From contig NZ_JAIHON010000005.1 in the NCBI RefSeq assembly GCF_021173675.1, positions 620,001 through 684,000 on the forward strand: DNA of 64,000 bases. The letters run 5' to 3'. A program made the translations under genes and the position numbers. Origin of the DNA: Streptomyces lincolnensis (GTDB lineage Bacteria; Actinomycetota; Actinomycetes; Streptomycetales; Streptomycetaceae). The notes under the pieces were generated by a model that saw only the letters and a list, made by a program, of their open reading frames with translations, was not told the origin of the DNA and made no database searches. Numbering within the stretch: position 1 is the stretch's first letter; each line of letters begins with the position of its first letter. This document shows positions 26,807-35,796 of this stretch, piece after piece.

Positions 26807-27990
26807 TGTTCCACGCCGCCTCGTCCCGAACACCGCTCCCCCCGCAGTCGGCGGACGGAGTGCCGAGTCCGCGCTCGCCCCAGAAGCAGCAGAGCGACCA
26901 GCAGTCCCGGCCGGGCGGCAACCCCGGCAAGCAGCGGGACGCGTTCTTCGACAACGCCAAGTACCTGGCCATCGTCCTGGTCGCCGTGGGCCACTCCTGG
27001 GAGCCCCTCAAGGACGACAGCCGGATCCTGGAGGGCCTCTACCAGGTCGTCTACGCCTTCCACATGCCGGCGTTCATCATCATCTCCGGGTTCTTCTCGC
27101 GCAGCTTCGACATGCGCCCGGACCGGCTGAAGCGGCTGATCACCGGCGTCGCCGTGCCGTACATCCTCTTCGAGACGGCCTATCCGCTCTTCAAGCGCTA
27201 CGCCGACCACGACCCGAGCCAGGAGATCAGCCTCCTGGACCCCTGGTACCTGACCTGGTTCCTGGTGGCGCTGTTCGTGTGGCGGCTGACCACGCCCATC
27301 TGGAAGCTGGTGCGGTGGCCGCTGCCGCTCGCGCTCGTCATCGCGATGCTGGCGAGCGTCACGCCGGAGATCGGTGACGACCTCGACCTCCAGCGGGTGC
27401 TCCAGTTCCTGCCGTTCTTCGTGCTCGGGCTGTCCCTGAAGGCCGAGCACTTCCGGCTGGTGCGCCGGCGCTCGGTGCGGATCCTGTCCGTGCCGGTGTT
27501 CGCGGCCGCCGTGGCCGTCAGCTGGTGGGCGGTGCCGCGCATGAACACCGGCTGGTTCTACCACCGGGACGCCGCGCAGGAGTTGGGCGCGCCCTGGTGG
27601 ACCGGGCCGGTCATGGTGCTGGCGCTGTTCGGCTGCTCGCTGCTGCTGACGGCCTGCTTCTTCTCCTGGGTGCCGGGCCGGACCATGTGGTTCACCGCTC
27701 TCGGCGCCGGCACGCTCTACGGCTATCTGCTGCACGGCTTCCTGATCAAGGGCGGCGACTACGCGGGCTGGTTCGACCACCCGGCCCTGCACCGGCCGCT
27801 CGGCGAGATCTTCGTGAGCGTCCTGGCGGCCGCCGCCGTGACCCTGCTGTGCACCGCCCCGGTGCGGCGGGTCTTCCGGTTCGCGATGGAGCCCGACATG
27901 AACTGGGCGTTCAAGCGGGACGCCGCCGAGGTGGCCCGCGGACGCGAGCAGCGGACGGCGGCCCCGGCACGCGAGAAGGTCGACGCCTAG
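26806..27990 (+). CDS. Acyltransferase 3 family membrane protein
   Basis: 394 residues if started at the ATG at 26806. The first 50 residues are a Pro/Gln/Ser-rich cytoplasmic stretch. The remainder has about ten membrane helices. The family's early motif is seen in 'FFDNAKYLAIVLVAVGHSWEPL' (residues 47-68), with an invariant-type histidine in VGHSW, and 'AFHMPAFIIISGFFSRS' follows. Such proteins transfer acyl groups from CoA to surface sugars or lipids; the substrate cannot be told. The C-terminus is a charged cytoplasmic tail. Its TAG stop shares the palindrome CTAG with the stop of the convergent HD gene. Confidence 0.82.
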   Translation: MFHAASSRTPLPPQSADGVPSPRSPQKQQSDQQSRPGGNPGKQRDAFFDNAKYLAIVLVAVGHSWEPLKDDSRILEGLYQVVYAFHMPAFIIISGFFSRSFDMRPDRLKRLITGVAVPYILFETAYPLFKRYADHDPSQEISLLDPWYLTWFLVALFVWRLTTPIWKLVRWPLPLALVIAMLASVTPEIGDDLDLQRVLQFLPFFVLGLSLKAEHFRLVRRRSVRILSVPVFAAAVAVSWWAVPRMNTGWFYHRDAAQELGAPWWTGPVMVLALFGCSLLLTACFFSWVPGRTMWFTALGAGTLYGYLLHGFLIKGGDYAGWFDHPALHRPLGEIFVSVLAAAAVTLLCTAPVRRVFRFAMEPDMNWAFKRDAAEVARGREQRTAAPAREKVDA

Positions 27991-28472
27991 GCGCCGGCGT
28001 TCCCGTTCCCGTTCCCGTTCACCACGAGGCCGAGAAGGGCGCGCATCCGCGCGTACTTCTCGGTCAGTCGTTTCCGGGTCGGTTCGTCGAGGACCGCGAG
28101 GCGGGCCGGGTCCGCGTTGTGCGCCAGGTCCGCCTCCTTGACCAGGAGGGCGCCCGGAGTGGCGAGGACGCGCCCGGCGTACGCCTCCGGCGACTCCCCC
28201 GCCCGCTTGGTCAGCGCGCGCACGATGTCCTTCGTACGGCGGCTCAACGCGGCCTCCTCCAGCCACTGTTCGGACAGGGCGTCGTCCTCGACGGCGTCGT
28301 GCAGCCAGGCCGCCGCGATCTGCTCGGAGTCGCCGCCCCGCGCGCGGACGCCCTCGGCGACGGCCTGGAGGTGTTCGGCGTACGGCCGTCCCGCCTTGTC
28401 GGTCTGGCCGGTGTGGGCGGCGCGGGCGAGGGCTTCCACCTCGGCGAGGTGCAGCTGGGGGTTCGGGGTCAC
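27987..28472 (-). CDS. HD-domain phosphohydrolase, SpoT/MESH1-like
   Basis: 161 residues from a GTG at 28472 whose GTGA overlaps the permease stop, so it is translationally coupled to the ABC transporter. The pattern 'AHTGQTDKAGRPYAEH', then 'AAWLHDAVEDD' (the HD pair and downstream acidic residues) and 'VKEADLAHNADP' matches the hydrolase half of RelA/SpoT proteins and single-domain MESH1-type enzymes that remove pyrophosphate from (p)ppGpp or similar nucleotides. That activity is inference. The C-terminus ends in Asn-Gly repeats from a 6-bp tandem repeat (about 28001-28021). Its stop shares CTAG with the acyltransferase stop. Confidence 0.8.
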   Translation of the reverse strand: MTPNPQLHLAEVEALARAAHTGQTDKAGRPYAEHLQAVAEGVRARGGDSEQIAAAWLHDAVEDDALSEQWLEEAALSRRTKDIVRALTKRAGESPEAYAGRVLATPGALLVKEADLAHNADPARLAVLDEPTRKRLTEKYARMRALLGLVVNGNGNGNAGA

Positions 28473-30928
28473 TCGTCCAGTGTGTCGCCCTTGAGGGCGG
28501 CGCGGGCCGGGAGGGTGGCCGCGGTCAGGCCGAGCACCACGACCGTGCCCGCGAAGGCGCCGTAGACCAGAGGCGGGATGTAGGGCCCCTCCCCCGTCAG
28601 GCCCTTCATCATCGGGACGAGGGTGGCCAGCGCGATCGCCGTGCCGAGGACGATGCCGGCGAGGGCGACCAGGAGGGCCTCCCAGCGGACCATGCGCAGC
28701 ACCTGGCGGCGGGTGGAGCCGATGAGGCGGAGCGTGCCGAGTTCGCGGCGGCGGTCGAGGACCATCATGACCAGGGTGTTGACGGCGGCGACGGCCGCGA
28801 AGCCGCCGAGGACGGCCGCCATGACCGTGTTCGCCCAGGCGTTGAGCTCGCGGTCGACGGACCGGGCGGTGGTGTAGTCGGCGCGGTCGAGGACGGTGCC
28901 GAGGTCCCGGAGACCGGCCGCCGTGCCGCCCTTCGTCCACAGTTCGGTGTCGAAGGCGGTGCTGACGTGGGTCGCGAGGTCGGCGCGGTTCATGGTCACC
29001 TGGGACAGCCCCAGGCCGCGTCCGTACGTCGCCACGATCCGCGGCTCGGTCTTCGTGCCGTCGGGCAGGCGCAGGGTGAGGCGGTCGCCGACGGCGCGGT
29101 TGGCGCCGTCGGCGAGGGCGGCGTCGACGGCCACCTCCCCGGATTTCAGGGACAGTCGGCCGCGCTCGACGTCCAGGTCCTGTACGGCGGCCAGGGCCTG
29201 CGCGGAGCCCGTGACGCCCTGCGCGGAGGCGGAGGTGATGACCCCGCCCGAGGCGGGTACCAGCACCGAGGTCCGCAACAGGCCGACGGCGGCGGTGACT
29301 TCGGGGGCGCGTGCGGCCTTCCGTACCGCGTCCGGTGCCAGGCCCGGGTCCGCGGTGACGAAGTGGTCGGCGAGGATGCCCTCGCGCTGCTGCCGTGCGG
29401 TGGCACGGTCCTCGCTGGTGTGCATGAAGACCAGCACCGACGAGAAGGCCATGGCCAGCACGATCGGGGTGATCGCGGAGGCCAGTCGGCGGGCGTTCGT
29501 ACGGGAGTTGGCGGCGGCCAGGGAGGCCGAGGCGCCCGCGCCCCTGAGGGGCAGGCCAAAAAGGGCGGCGCACAGCCGGGCGACCAGCGGGCCGAGCAGG
29601 GCCACGGCGAGCATGAACAGCATGACGATGCCGAGGGCCGCGTTGGCGGCGTCCTCGCCGGTCAGCGAGGCGGACAGGCCCGCGCAGACGAAGCCGCCGG
29701 CCGCGGCGGCGATGCCGAGCGGGGTACGGATCCAGCCGAACCGCAGCCGCTCCACGGACGCCTCGCTCAGCGCCTGGCCCGGCTTGATGCGGGAGCTGCG
29801 GTGGGCGGCCATGTACCCGGCGCCCAGGGCGCCGACGAGGACGGCGCCCGCGGCCGAGACCAGCGGGATCCAGGAGACGGACAGGTCGACGGCCTCCGGG
29901 ATCGCGCCCTTGTCCTTCAGCTGCCCGAACCACCAGGCGGCCAGGGCCGTTCCGGGCAGGCAGCCGGCCACGCCCGCGAGCGGGGCGATCAGGAGGGTCT
30001 CGGTGGCGATCGTGCGGCGGATCTGCCGCGGGGTGGCGCCGACGGCACGCAACAGGGCGAATTCCCGGGCGCGTTGGCCGACGGCGAGGGCGACGGTCCC
30101 GGCCGCGGTGAACACGGCGACCACGGTCGCGATGCCGCCGAAGGAGCCGCCGATGCCGGTGAGGTTCTCCTTGGCCATGCCGAGGGCCGGGTCCTCCACG
30201 GTGCCGCGGTCGTCACCGGTGTGGACCTCGGCGCGGTCGCCGAGGGCGCGGGCGACCTGGGAGGCGAGGGCCGCGGTGGTCACGCCGGGTTCGGGGAGTA
30301 CGGCGATGGCGTCGATGCGGTTCGGGTGCCCGGACAGGCGTACGGCTTCGGCGTCGGCGAACCAGACGGTGGCGCTGTCGGCCTTCGGCCCGCTGTCCGG
30401 GGTCCGGTCGCCTTCCGTCGTACCGGAGACGCGGTAGGTGCGGGTGCCGTCGGGGGTGGTGAGGGTGACGCGGTCGCCCACGGTGCCCTGGGTCAGGGCG
30501 ACTTCGCCGGGGCCGGGTGCGCGGCCGGAGGTGAGGCGGTCGCCGGTGAAGGTGGTGGAGGCCCAGTTGTGGGCGGTGAGGGGGCCGCGCGGGCCCTTGG
30601 CGAAGAACGTGACGTCGGGGACGGCCGCGCGGGCGCCCGGGGCCGAGGCCGCCCTGGCGACCAGGGAGGCATCGAGGCGGGCGCGGTCCGGGACCGGTTC
30701 GCTGTCCGCGCTGTCGCCGTGGCCGTAGTGCGCCTTCTGGTCGGCGGCGGCCACGACGGGGGCGGCGGCGTAGCGGTCCGGCGGGACGCCGGCCCGCAGG
30801 CCCGTCTCCAGGAGGATGCCGCAGGCCGACACGATCAGCGCGGCCATCGCGAGCGCGACGAACGTACCGACGAAGCCGGAGGGCCGGAAGCGGACGGCGG
30901 CGCGGGCCAGGCCGTTGGGGCGGAACAT
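28469..30928 (-). CDS. ABC transporter permease, FtsX/MacB type
   Basis: 819 residues from the ATG at 30928 (TGATG overlap with the ATPase stop). It has an N-terminal helix (VGTFVALAMAALIVSACGILL), a large extracytoplasmic domain, and two FtsX-like sets of helices in the C-terminal two thirds, with the family signature 'REFALLRAVGATPRQIRRTI' near 285 and a second copy 'RELGTLRLIGSTRRQVLRMV' near the end. This is the duplicated, 8-to-10-helix form common in actinobacteria. Such transporters move lipoproteins, peptides or antibiotics, or transmit mechanical force; the substrate is unknown. Confidence 0.9.
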   Translation of the reverse strand: MFRPNGLARAAVRFRPSGFVGTFVALAMAALIVSACGILLETGLRAGVPPDRYAAAPVVAAADQKAHYGHGDSADSEPVPDRARLDASLVARAASAPGARAAVPDVTFFAKGPRGPLTAHNWASTTFTGDRLTSGRAPGPGEVALTQGTVGDRVTLTTPDGTRTYRVSGTTEGDRTPDSGPKADSATVWFADAEAVRLSGHPNRIDAIAVLPEPGVTTAALASQVARALGDRAEVHTGDDRGTVEDPALGMAKENLTGIGGSFGGIATVVAVFTAAGTVALAVGQRAREFALLRAVGATPRQIRRTIATETLLIAPLAGVAGCLPGTALAAWWFGQLKDKGAIPEAVDLSVSWIPLVSAAGAVLVGALGAGYMAAHRSSRIKPGQALSEASVERLRFGWIRTPLGIAAAAGGFVCAGLSASLTGEDAANAALGIVMLFMLAVALLGPLVARLCAALFGLPLRGAGASASLAAANSRTNARRLASAITPIVLAMAFSSVLVFMHTSEDRATARQQREGILADHFVTADPGLAPDAVRKAARAPEVTAAVGLLRTSVLVPASGGVITSASAQGVTGSAQALAAVQDLDVERGRLSLKSGEVAVDAALADGANRAVGDRLTLRLPDGTKTEPRIVATYGRGLGLSQVTMNRADLATHVSTAFDTELWTKGGTAAGLRDLGTVLDRADYTTARSVDRELNAWANTVMAAVLGGFAAVAAVNTLVMMVLDRRRELGTLRLIGSTRRQVLRMVRWEALLVALAGIVLGTAIALATLVPMMKGLTGEGPYIPPLVYGAFAGTVVVLGLTAATLPARAALKGDTLDE

Positions 30929-31683
30929 CAGGCGGCCGCCTTCGCGAAGGCCGGGGTGGTGAGGGTGGCCATACGGGCGGCGATCCGGTCCGCCGGGGCG
31001 CGGTCCAGGCGGTCGACGATCTCGCCGTCGGCCAGGAACAGGACGCGGTCCGCCCAGGCTGCGGCCGACGGGTCGTGGGTGACCATCACGACGGTGGCGC
31101 CCTGGGTGTCCACGGCCTGCCGGAGCAGGGAGAGGATCTCGGCGGCCGTGGTGGTGTCCAGGGCGCCAGTGGGCTCGTCCGCGAAGACCACGTCGGGGCG
31201 GGTGACCAGGGCTCGGGCGATCGCGACGCGCTGCTGCTGGCCGCCGGAGAGCTGGCCGGGGCGGCGGCGGGCCTTGTCGGCCAGGCCGACCTGGGCGAGC
31301 ATCTCGGCGGCGCGGCGGCGGTCGGGGCGGTGGCCGGCCAGGCGCATCGGCAGGACGACGTTCTGCTCGACCGTGAGGGACGGGAGCAGGTTGAACGCCT
31401 GGAACACGAAGCCGAGGCGGGTGCGGCGCAGGGCTGTGAGCTTGTTCTCCTTCATGCCGGTGATCTCCGTGCCGCCGAGGCGGACCTTGCCGGCGGTAGG
31501 GCGGTCGAGGCCTGCCGCGCACTGCAGGAACGTGGACTTTCCCGAGCCGGAGGGGCCCATCACTGCCGTGAAGGTGGCCGGGGGGAGGGTGAGGTCTATG
31601 CCGCGCAGGGCGTGGACGGCGGAGGTGCCTCGGCCGTAGCGGCGGGTCACTCCGTGCAGTTCTACGGCCCAGTCGGCTGCCAT
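30928..31683 (-). CDS. ABC transporter ATP-binding protein, LolD/MacB type
   Basis: 251 residues from the ATG at 31683 with GGAGGA 8 bases upstream. Walker A 'GPSGSGKST', signature 'LSGGQQQRVAIARAL', Walker B 'DVVFADEPTGALD' and the H-loop 'VTHDPSAAA' are all intact. It is the partner of the downstream permease, with which its stop overlaps by one base. No sensor kinase or response regulator flanks the pair, unlike many antibiotic-resistance ABC modules. Confidence 0.95.
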   Translation of the reverse strand: MAADWAVELHGVTRRYGRGTSAVHALRGIDLTLPPATFTAVMGPSGSGKSTFLQCAAGLDRPTAGKVRLGGTEITGMKENKLTALRRTRLGFVFQAFNLLPSLTVEQNVVLPMRLAGHRPDRRRAAEMLAQVGLADKARRRPGQLSGGQQQRVAIARALVTRPDVVFADEPTGALDTTTAAEILSLLRQAVDTQGATVVMVTHDPSAAAWADRVLFLADGEIVDRLDRAPADRIAARMATLTTPAFAKAAA

Positions 31684-32086
31684 GGGTGTGTTCCTCCGGT
31701 CCGTGGTTCTTGGTGGTGCTTCGAACGTACGGAGCGGGGGTGTGCTGGGGCGATGCGGTGGGCTGGCGGATGTGGGCGGGGGTTTTCCCCACTGTGGGTC
31801 TTGTGAGCGGTGGGTTTGCGACCCGTGGGTGTGCTTGTGCCCGGGGGTGCGGCTCGGGGGTGGGTTTTCGCTCGCCCGCGCTTGCGGGGTGCCGCCTTTC
31901 TGTGGGTCGGGAGCCGCCCCAGCGGCACGATTGCCCGCAGTCATGGCAACGGCGAGCGCGGCGCCCGCAGCTCGGGTGACGGTGACCGCACTCACCTAAG
32001 GAGCGCGGGGCTGTGTCGATATGCGGCTCCGCCGCGTGGGCGCGACCAGCCCCCGCCGGGCCGCAGGTGAAGGACTGCCGCGTAGG
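31684..32086. other. Intergenic region, no gene
   Basis: About 400 bases between the SpoIIE-type gene and the ABC transporter (both minus strand). It contains the second 47-bp dispersed repeat at 32007-32053; I see nothing else that can be supported. Confidence 0.6.
32007..32053 (-). repeat. Dispersed 47-bp intergenic repeat, copy 2
   Basis: The reverse complement of copies 1 and 3, differing from copy 1 at one central base. It lies 34 bases past the stop of the SpoIIE-type phosphatase gene and could serve as its terminator. Confidence 0.85.
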
Positions 32087-33268
32087 TCAGTGGGGCATCG
32101 CCTGGGCCGTGGGGCCCTCTCGGCAGATCAGGAGGAGGGCGCGGTCGTCGTTGACGTCCTTGGCTACCGCTTCGATGAGGTGCCAGGCGGCGCCGTGGAA
32201 GCCGCCGGCGACGTAGCGGTCGGCCTCGCCGGTGAGGCGGTCGATGCCTTCGACTATGTCGCGGTCGGAGGTTTCCACGAGGCCGTCCGTGAAGAGCATC
32301 AGCACGTCACCGGGACGGAGCGAGCCCTTCACGGGGTCGAACTGGGCGCCGTCGTAGACCCCGAGGAGGGGCCCTTCCGCGGCCTTCTCCTCCCAGCGGC
32401 CGCTGCCCGCGCTGAGCTGGAGGCCCGGCGGATGACCGGCGGAGTACAGCTCGTAGTCGCCGGAGTCGAGGTCCAGGACGAGGTGGATGGAGGTGGCGAA
32501 GCCCTCGTCCCAGTCCTGGCGGAGGAGGTAGCCGTTGGCCGCGGGGAGGAACGCGTGCGGGGGCAGCGAGCCGAGCAGGCCGCCGAAGGCGCCGGACAGC
32601 AGCAGGGCGCGCGACCCGGCGTCCATGCCCTTGCCGGAGACGTCCGTGAGGACGACCTCCATGGTGCGGCCGCCGTTGGTGCGGGCCGCGACAACGAAGT
32701 CACCGGAGAACGACTGGCCGCCCGCCGGGCGCAGCGCCATCTCGCGGTGCCAGCCGTGCGGCAGCTGCGGGAGCTTGCTCTGTACCCGGATGCGTTCGCG
32801 CAGGTCGAACAGCATGGTGCCGCCGCGCCGCCAGGGCACACCGACCCGGCTGCGGAACTGGGCGATCAGCAGACCGAAGAATCCGCACGCGGCGACCACG
32901 AGCACGATGCCCGGCGTGACCCGCGAGGCCCCCTCCGTGTAGGGGCCGAGCTGGATCGACTCCACGATCAGCGCCGTCGCCGCGGCCGCGTACAGGCCGA
33001 GCAGGCTCGCCGGGCGCAGCAGCAGTCCGCCCGCGACGATCGGCAGGACCAGCGCGGCCGGGGAGCACCACACCGAGTTGGCCAGGGTGATGGCGGTGAT
33101 GACCGGGACGGTCAGGAGCAGACCGGCCAGCGCGATCCAGTCCGAACCGTCGCCGCGGAAGTAGTCCACGGCACTTCTGCGCAGGCCGACGCGAGCCCGG
33201 TGCCACTGCATTCTCAACCGGGCCGTGAACGTCTCGGCTTCCGCGCGCCGCTCTCGTCCTGCTGCCAT
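32087..33268 (-). CDS. Membrane SpoIIE-type (PP2C) serine phosphatase
   Basis: 393 residues. The first 45 residues are basic and cytoplasmic, then three to four membrane helices (about 45-145), then a PP2C/SpoIIE domain (about 165-390) with 'SGDFVVAART', the metal-binding 'VVLTDVSGKGMDAGSRAL', 'YSAGHPPGLQL' and 'DVLMLFTDGLVETSDRDI'. These enzymes dephosphorylate anti-sigma-factor antagonists in sigma-factor partner-switching circuits. No kinase or antagonist gene is adjacent, so the target is unknown. The regulatory GAF/PAS domains seen in many streptomycete relatives are absent; the membrane segment may be the sensor. Confidence 0.93.
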   Translation of the reverse strand: MAAGRERRAEAETFTARLRMQWHRARVGLRRSAVDYFRGDGSDWIALAGLLLTVPVITAITLANSVWCSPAALVLPIVAGGLLLRPASLLGLYAAAATALIVESIQLGPYTEGASRVTPGIVLVVAACGFFGLLIAQFRSRVGVPWRRGGTMLFDLRERIRVQSKLPQLPHGWHREMALRPAGGQSFSGDFVVAARTNGGRTMEVVLTDVSGKGMDAGSRALLLSGAFGGLLGSLPPHAFLPAANGYLLRQDWDEGFATSIHLVLDLDSGDYELYSAGHPPGLQLSAGSGRWEEKAAEGPLLGVYDGAQFDPVKGSLRPGDVLMLFTDGLVETSDRDIVEGIDRLTGEADRYVAGGFHGAAWHLIEAVAKDVNDDRALLLICREGPTAQAMPH

Positions 33269-33430
33269 TAGTTCGGGACCCTATCCATCGGACCAGCTGC
33301 TTGGCACGGGAGGTCCCACTTGTCCCCCGTCCGAGGTTCAACTTCACAGTGAACTTCACAGAAAGCCACCGCGCCGCCACCAAGACGAAATTCCCTGGCC
33401 CGTCCCGCAATGCCCTGGTAGGCATGGTTC

Positions 33431-34684
33431 ATGGGGACTGACTTCGCGGCCCGGGCCGCCACCGAGCTACGGGTGCTGCGGCCGGACGACTGGAACCAGT
33501 GGTACGACAACCTGCTCCGGGCCTTCGGCGGAGTGCCGGAGTCCGCCGACGAGCGGGAGCTGTGGAACTCCCTCACGGAGCCTGACCGCTCCATCGGCGC
33601 CTGGGACGGCGACACGTGCGTGGGCACGGCGGGGGCGTTCAGCTTCCGGCTGACGGTACCGGGCGGCGCCTCGGTGCCCGCGGCGGGCGTGACCATGGTC
33701 AGTGTAGCCGCCACGCACCGGCGGCGCGGAGTGCTGCGGTCCATGATGCGGCGGCAGTTGGACGACGTACGGGAGTGGGGGTGGCCGCTGGCCGTCCTGA
33801 CCGCCTCCGAGCCCGCCATCTACGGCCGGTTCGGGTACGGCGCGGCCACGCACTGCGTCAACGTCGAGGTCGACACGACCCGTGTGAGCCTGTCCGTGCC
33901 GCCCGGCACCGATGACGTACGGCTGCGGTACGTCGCGCCGGCCGACGTACTGGACGCCTGCGAGGCGCTGTACGCGCGGCGGGTGGCCGAGCGGCCGGGG
34001 ATGCTGGCGCGGCTGCCCGGCTGGGAGCGGCTGCAGGTGCTCGACCCGGAGAGCGAGCGCAACGGTGGCTCTCCGATGCAGTGCGTGGTCGCCGAGCGGG
34101 ACGGCGAGCTCGTGGGGTACGCCCGCTTCCGGGTCAAGCCGCAGTGGGACACCGCCGGGCCCAGGGGCGAGGTGTTCCTGCTGAACACGGAGGCGCTGGA
34201 CCCGGCGGCGCACGCCGCGCTGTGGCGCTTCCTGTTCGAGATCGACCTGACGTCGACGGTGCGTGCGCACGGGCGGCCGTCGGACGAGCCCTGGCTGTCC
34301 ATGGTGAGCGACCTCCGGCGGTGCGGGCTGCGCGTGCGGGACTCGTTGTTCGTCCGGCTCGTCGACGTCGGGGCGGCGCTGGAGGCGCGGACCTATCAGG
34401 CGCCGGTGGACGTCGTGTTCGAGGTCGAGGACGCCTTCTGCCCCTGGAACGCGCGGCGTTGGCGGCTGAGCGGCGACTCCAAGGGCGCGTCCTGCGCTCC
34501 TACGACCGACCCGGCCGATCTCGCCTTGTCCGTACGGGAGTTGGGGGCCGCGTACCTCGGTGGCGTGAGCCTGGCGTCGTTGGCGGCGGCCGGGCGGGTG
34601 CGGGAGGTCCGGCAGGGGGCGTTGGCGGAGGCGGCGGTCGGGTTCGGGTCGGCCGTGACGCCGTGGTTGCCGCACGGGTTCTGA
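33431..34684 (+). CDS. Eis-like GNAT N-acetyltransferase
   Basis: 417 residues, the length of the Eis family. The acetyl-CoA loop is seen in 'VSVAATHRRRGVLRSMM' (near 95-111), and the Eis-typical 'ASEPAIYGRFGYGAATH' holds the probable general-acid tyrosine. A second GNAT-like domain and a sterol-carrier-like C-terminal domain follow, and the chain ends in a phenylalanine (PHGF) whose carboxylate acts in catalysis in Mycobacterium Eis. Eis enzymes acetylate amines on aminoglycosides or lysines. No clear ribosome site precedes the ATG at 33431. The gene ends 7 bases from the convergent Nei gene. Confidence 0.88.
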   Translation: MGTDFAARAATELRVLRPDDWNQWYDNLLRAFGGVPESADERELWNSLTEPDRSIGAWDGDTCVGTAGAFSFRLTVPGGASVPAAGVTMVSVAATHRRRGVLRSMMRRQLDDVREWGWPLAVLTASEPAIYGRFGYGAATHCVNVEVDTTRVSLSVPPGTDDVRLRYVAPADVLDACEALYARRVAERPGMLARLPGWERLQVLDPESERNGGSPMQCVVAERDGELVGYARFRVKPQWDTAGPRGEVFLLNTEALDPAAHAALWRFLFEIDLTSTVRAHGRPSDEPWLSMVSDLRRCGLRVRDSLFVRLVDVGAALEARTYQAPVDVVFEVEDAFCPWNARRWRLSGDSKGASCAPTTDPADLALSVRELGAAYLGGVSLASLAAAGRVREVRQGALAEAAVGFGSAVTPWLPHGF

Positions 34685-34691
34685 CGCCGGC

Positions 34692-35501
34692 TCAGTTCCG
34701 TTGGCAGGTCGGGCACCAGAAGAGGTTGCGGGCGGCGAGATCGGCGGTGCGGATCTCGCCGCCACAGATGTGGCAGGGCATCGTGGCCCTGCGGTACACG
34801 TACACCTCGCCGCCGTGGTCGTCGACGCGGGGTGGGCGGCCCATCGCCTCCGGAGTGTGTTCCGGGCGGACGGTGTCGATGCGGTTGGTGCGGACGCCCT
34901 CGCGCATGAGCTCGACCAGGTCGGTCCAGATCGCGTCCCACTCGGCGGGGGTGATGTCCCGGCCCGCGCGGTACGGGTCGATGCCGTGCCGGAAGAGGGT
35001 CTCTGCGCGGTAGACGTTTCCCACGCCCGCGATGACCTTCTGGTCCATCAGCAGGGCGGCGATCGTCGTACGGCTGCGGGAGATCCTGCGGTAGGCGGTC
35101 TGCGGGTCGGCGTCGTCGCGGAGGGGGTCGGGGCCGAGGCGGTCGTGTATCGCCTGCTTCTCGGGGGGTGTGACCAGGGCGCAGGTGGTGGGGCCGCGGA
35201 GGTCGACGTACGACGTGGTGTTCGCGAGGCGGAGGCGGACGGTGTCCGTGGGTGGGGGTGCGGGAGCGGGGCCGAAGGTGACCTTGCCGAAGAGGCCGAG
35301 GTGGATGTGGATCCAGTCGGTGTCCCTGAAGGCGAGGAAGAGGTGTTTGCCGTGGGCCTCTGTGGCGGTGAGTTCCGTCCGGGTGAGGAGGGCGGCGGCG
35401 TCGGTGAACTTGCCCTGGGGGCTGGTGACGTGGGGGGTTGAGCCGAGGAAGGCGGTGGCGTAGTCCTGGGCCAGGCGGTGGATGGTGTGGCCCTCTGGCA
35501 C
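34692..35501 (-). CDS. Nei-type DNA glycosylase/AP lyase (Fpg/Nei family)
   Basis: 269 residues from a GTG with GAGGAG 9 bases upstream. After removal of Met, the chain begins PEGHTIHRLA: the proline is the catalytic nucleophile and the glutamate the acid, and PEGHT marks the actinobacterial Nei2 branch rather than Fpg (PELPE). The helix-two-turn-helix 'QKVIAGVGNVYRAETLF' and a C-terminal zinc finger (C-H-I-C...C-P-T-C) are intact. It removes oxidised pyrimidines from DNA. It is convergent with the Eis-like gene. Confidence 0.93.
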   Translation of the reverse strand: MPEGHTIHRLAQDYATAFLGSTPHVTSPQGKFTDAAALLTRTELTATEAHGKHLFLAFRDTDWIHIHLGLFGKVTFGPAPAPPPTDTVRLRLANTTSYVDLRGPTTCALVTPPEKQAIHDRLGPDPLRDDADPQTAYRRISRSRTTIAALLMDQKVIAGVGNVYRAETLFRHGIDPYRAGRDITPAEWDAIWTDLVELMREGVRTNRIDTVRPEHTPEAMGRPPRVDDHGGEVYVYRRATMPCHICGGEIRTADLAARNLFWCPTCQRN

Positions 35502-35796
35502 GGGGGGTGCTCCTCGGTCTTTCGGGTGCCGTCTTTCGTCTTCTGTGGGTGGGGGTGCGGGTCTGGGAGTTCGCCCCCGCCGCCCCTGCCCGTCCCATCC
35601 CCAGGTGCTGCCGCCCCTTCGACCCCGCCCAGGGGGCTCCGCCCCCTGGACCCCCTGTCGGCCCTTGAGGGGCCTCGTCCTCAAACGCCGGACGGGCTGA
35701 AAACGCGGGCGGGTGGGGGATCGGGACGGCAAGAGGTCGTCCTCAAACGCCGGACGGGCTGGGAATGCCCGGGCCGGTGTTCCGGTCTGGGTGGGG
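35502..35796. other. Intergenic region holding repeat copies
   Basis: About 295 bases between two minus-strand genes. The only clear content is a pair of identical 25-bp repeats. Frames here have no conserved protein features. Confidence 0.6.
35675..35761. repeat. Two identical 25-bp direct repeats of a dispersed Streptomyces type
   Basis: Copies at 35675-35699 and 35737-35761, starts 62 bp apart, core GTCCTCAAACGCCGGACGGG. From memory this sequence (or its complement GCCCGTCCGGCGTTTGAGGA) recurs between genes in many Streptomyces genomes. Confidence 0.8.

Noticed and set aside
30929..31792. Upstream extension of the ABC permease frame across the ATPase gene
   Set aside because: It is a frame-shifted copy of the ATPase gene with Pro/Arg-rich composition; the permease start at 30928 fits the coupling to the ATPase.
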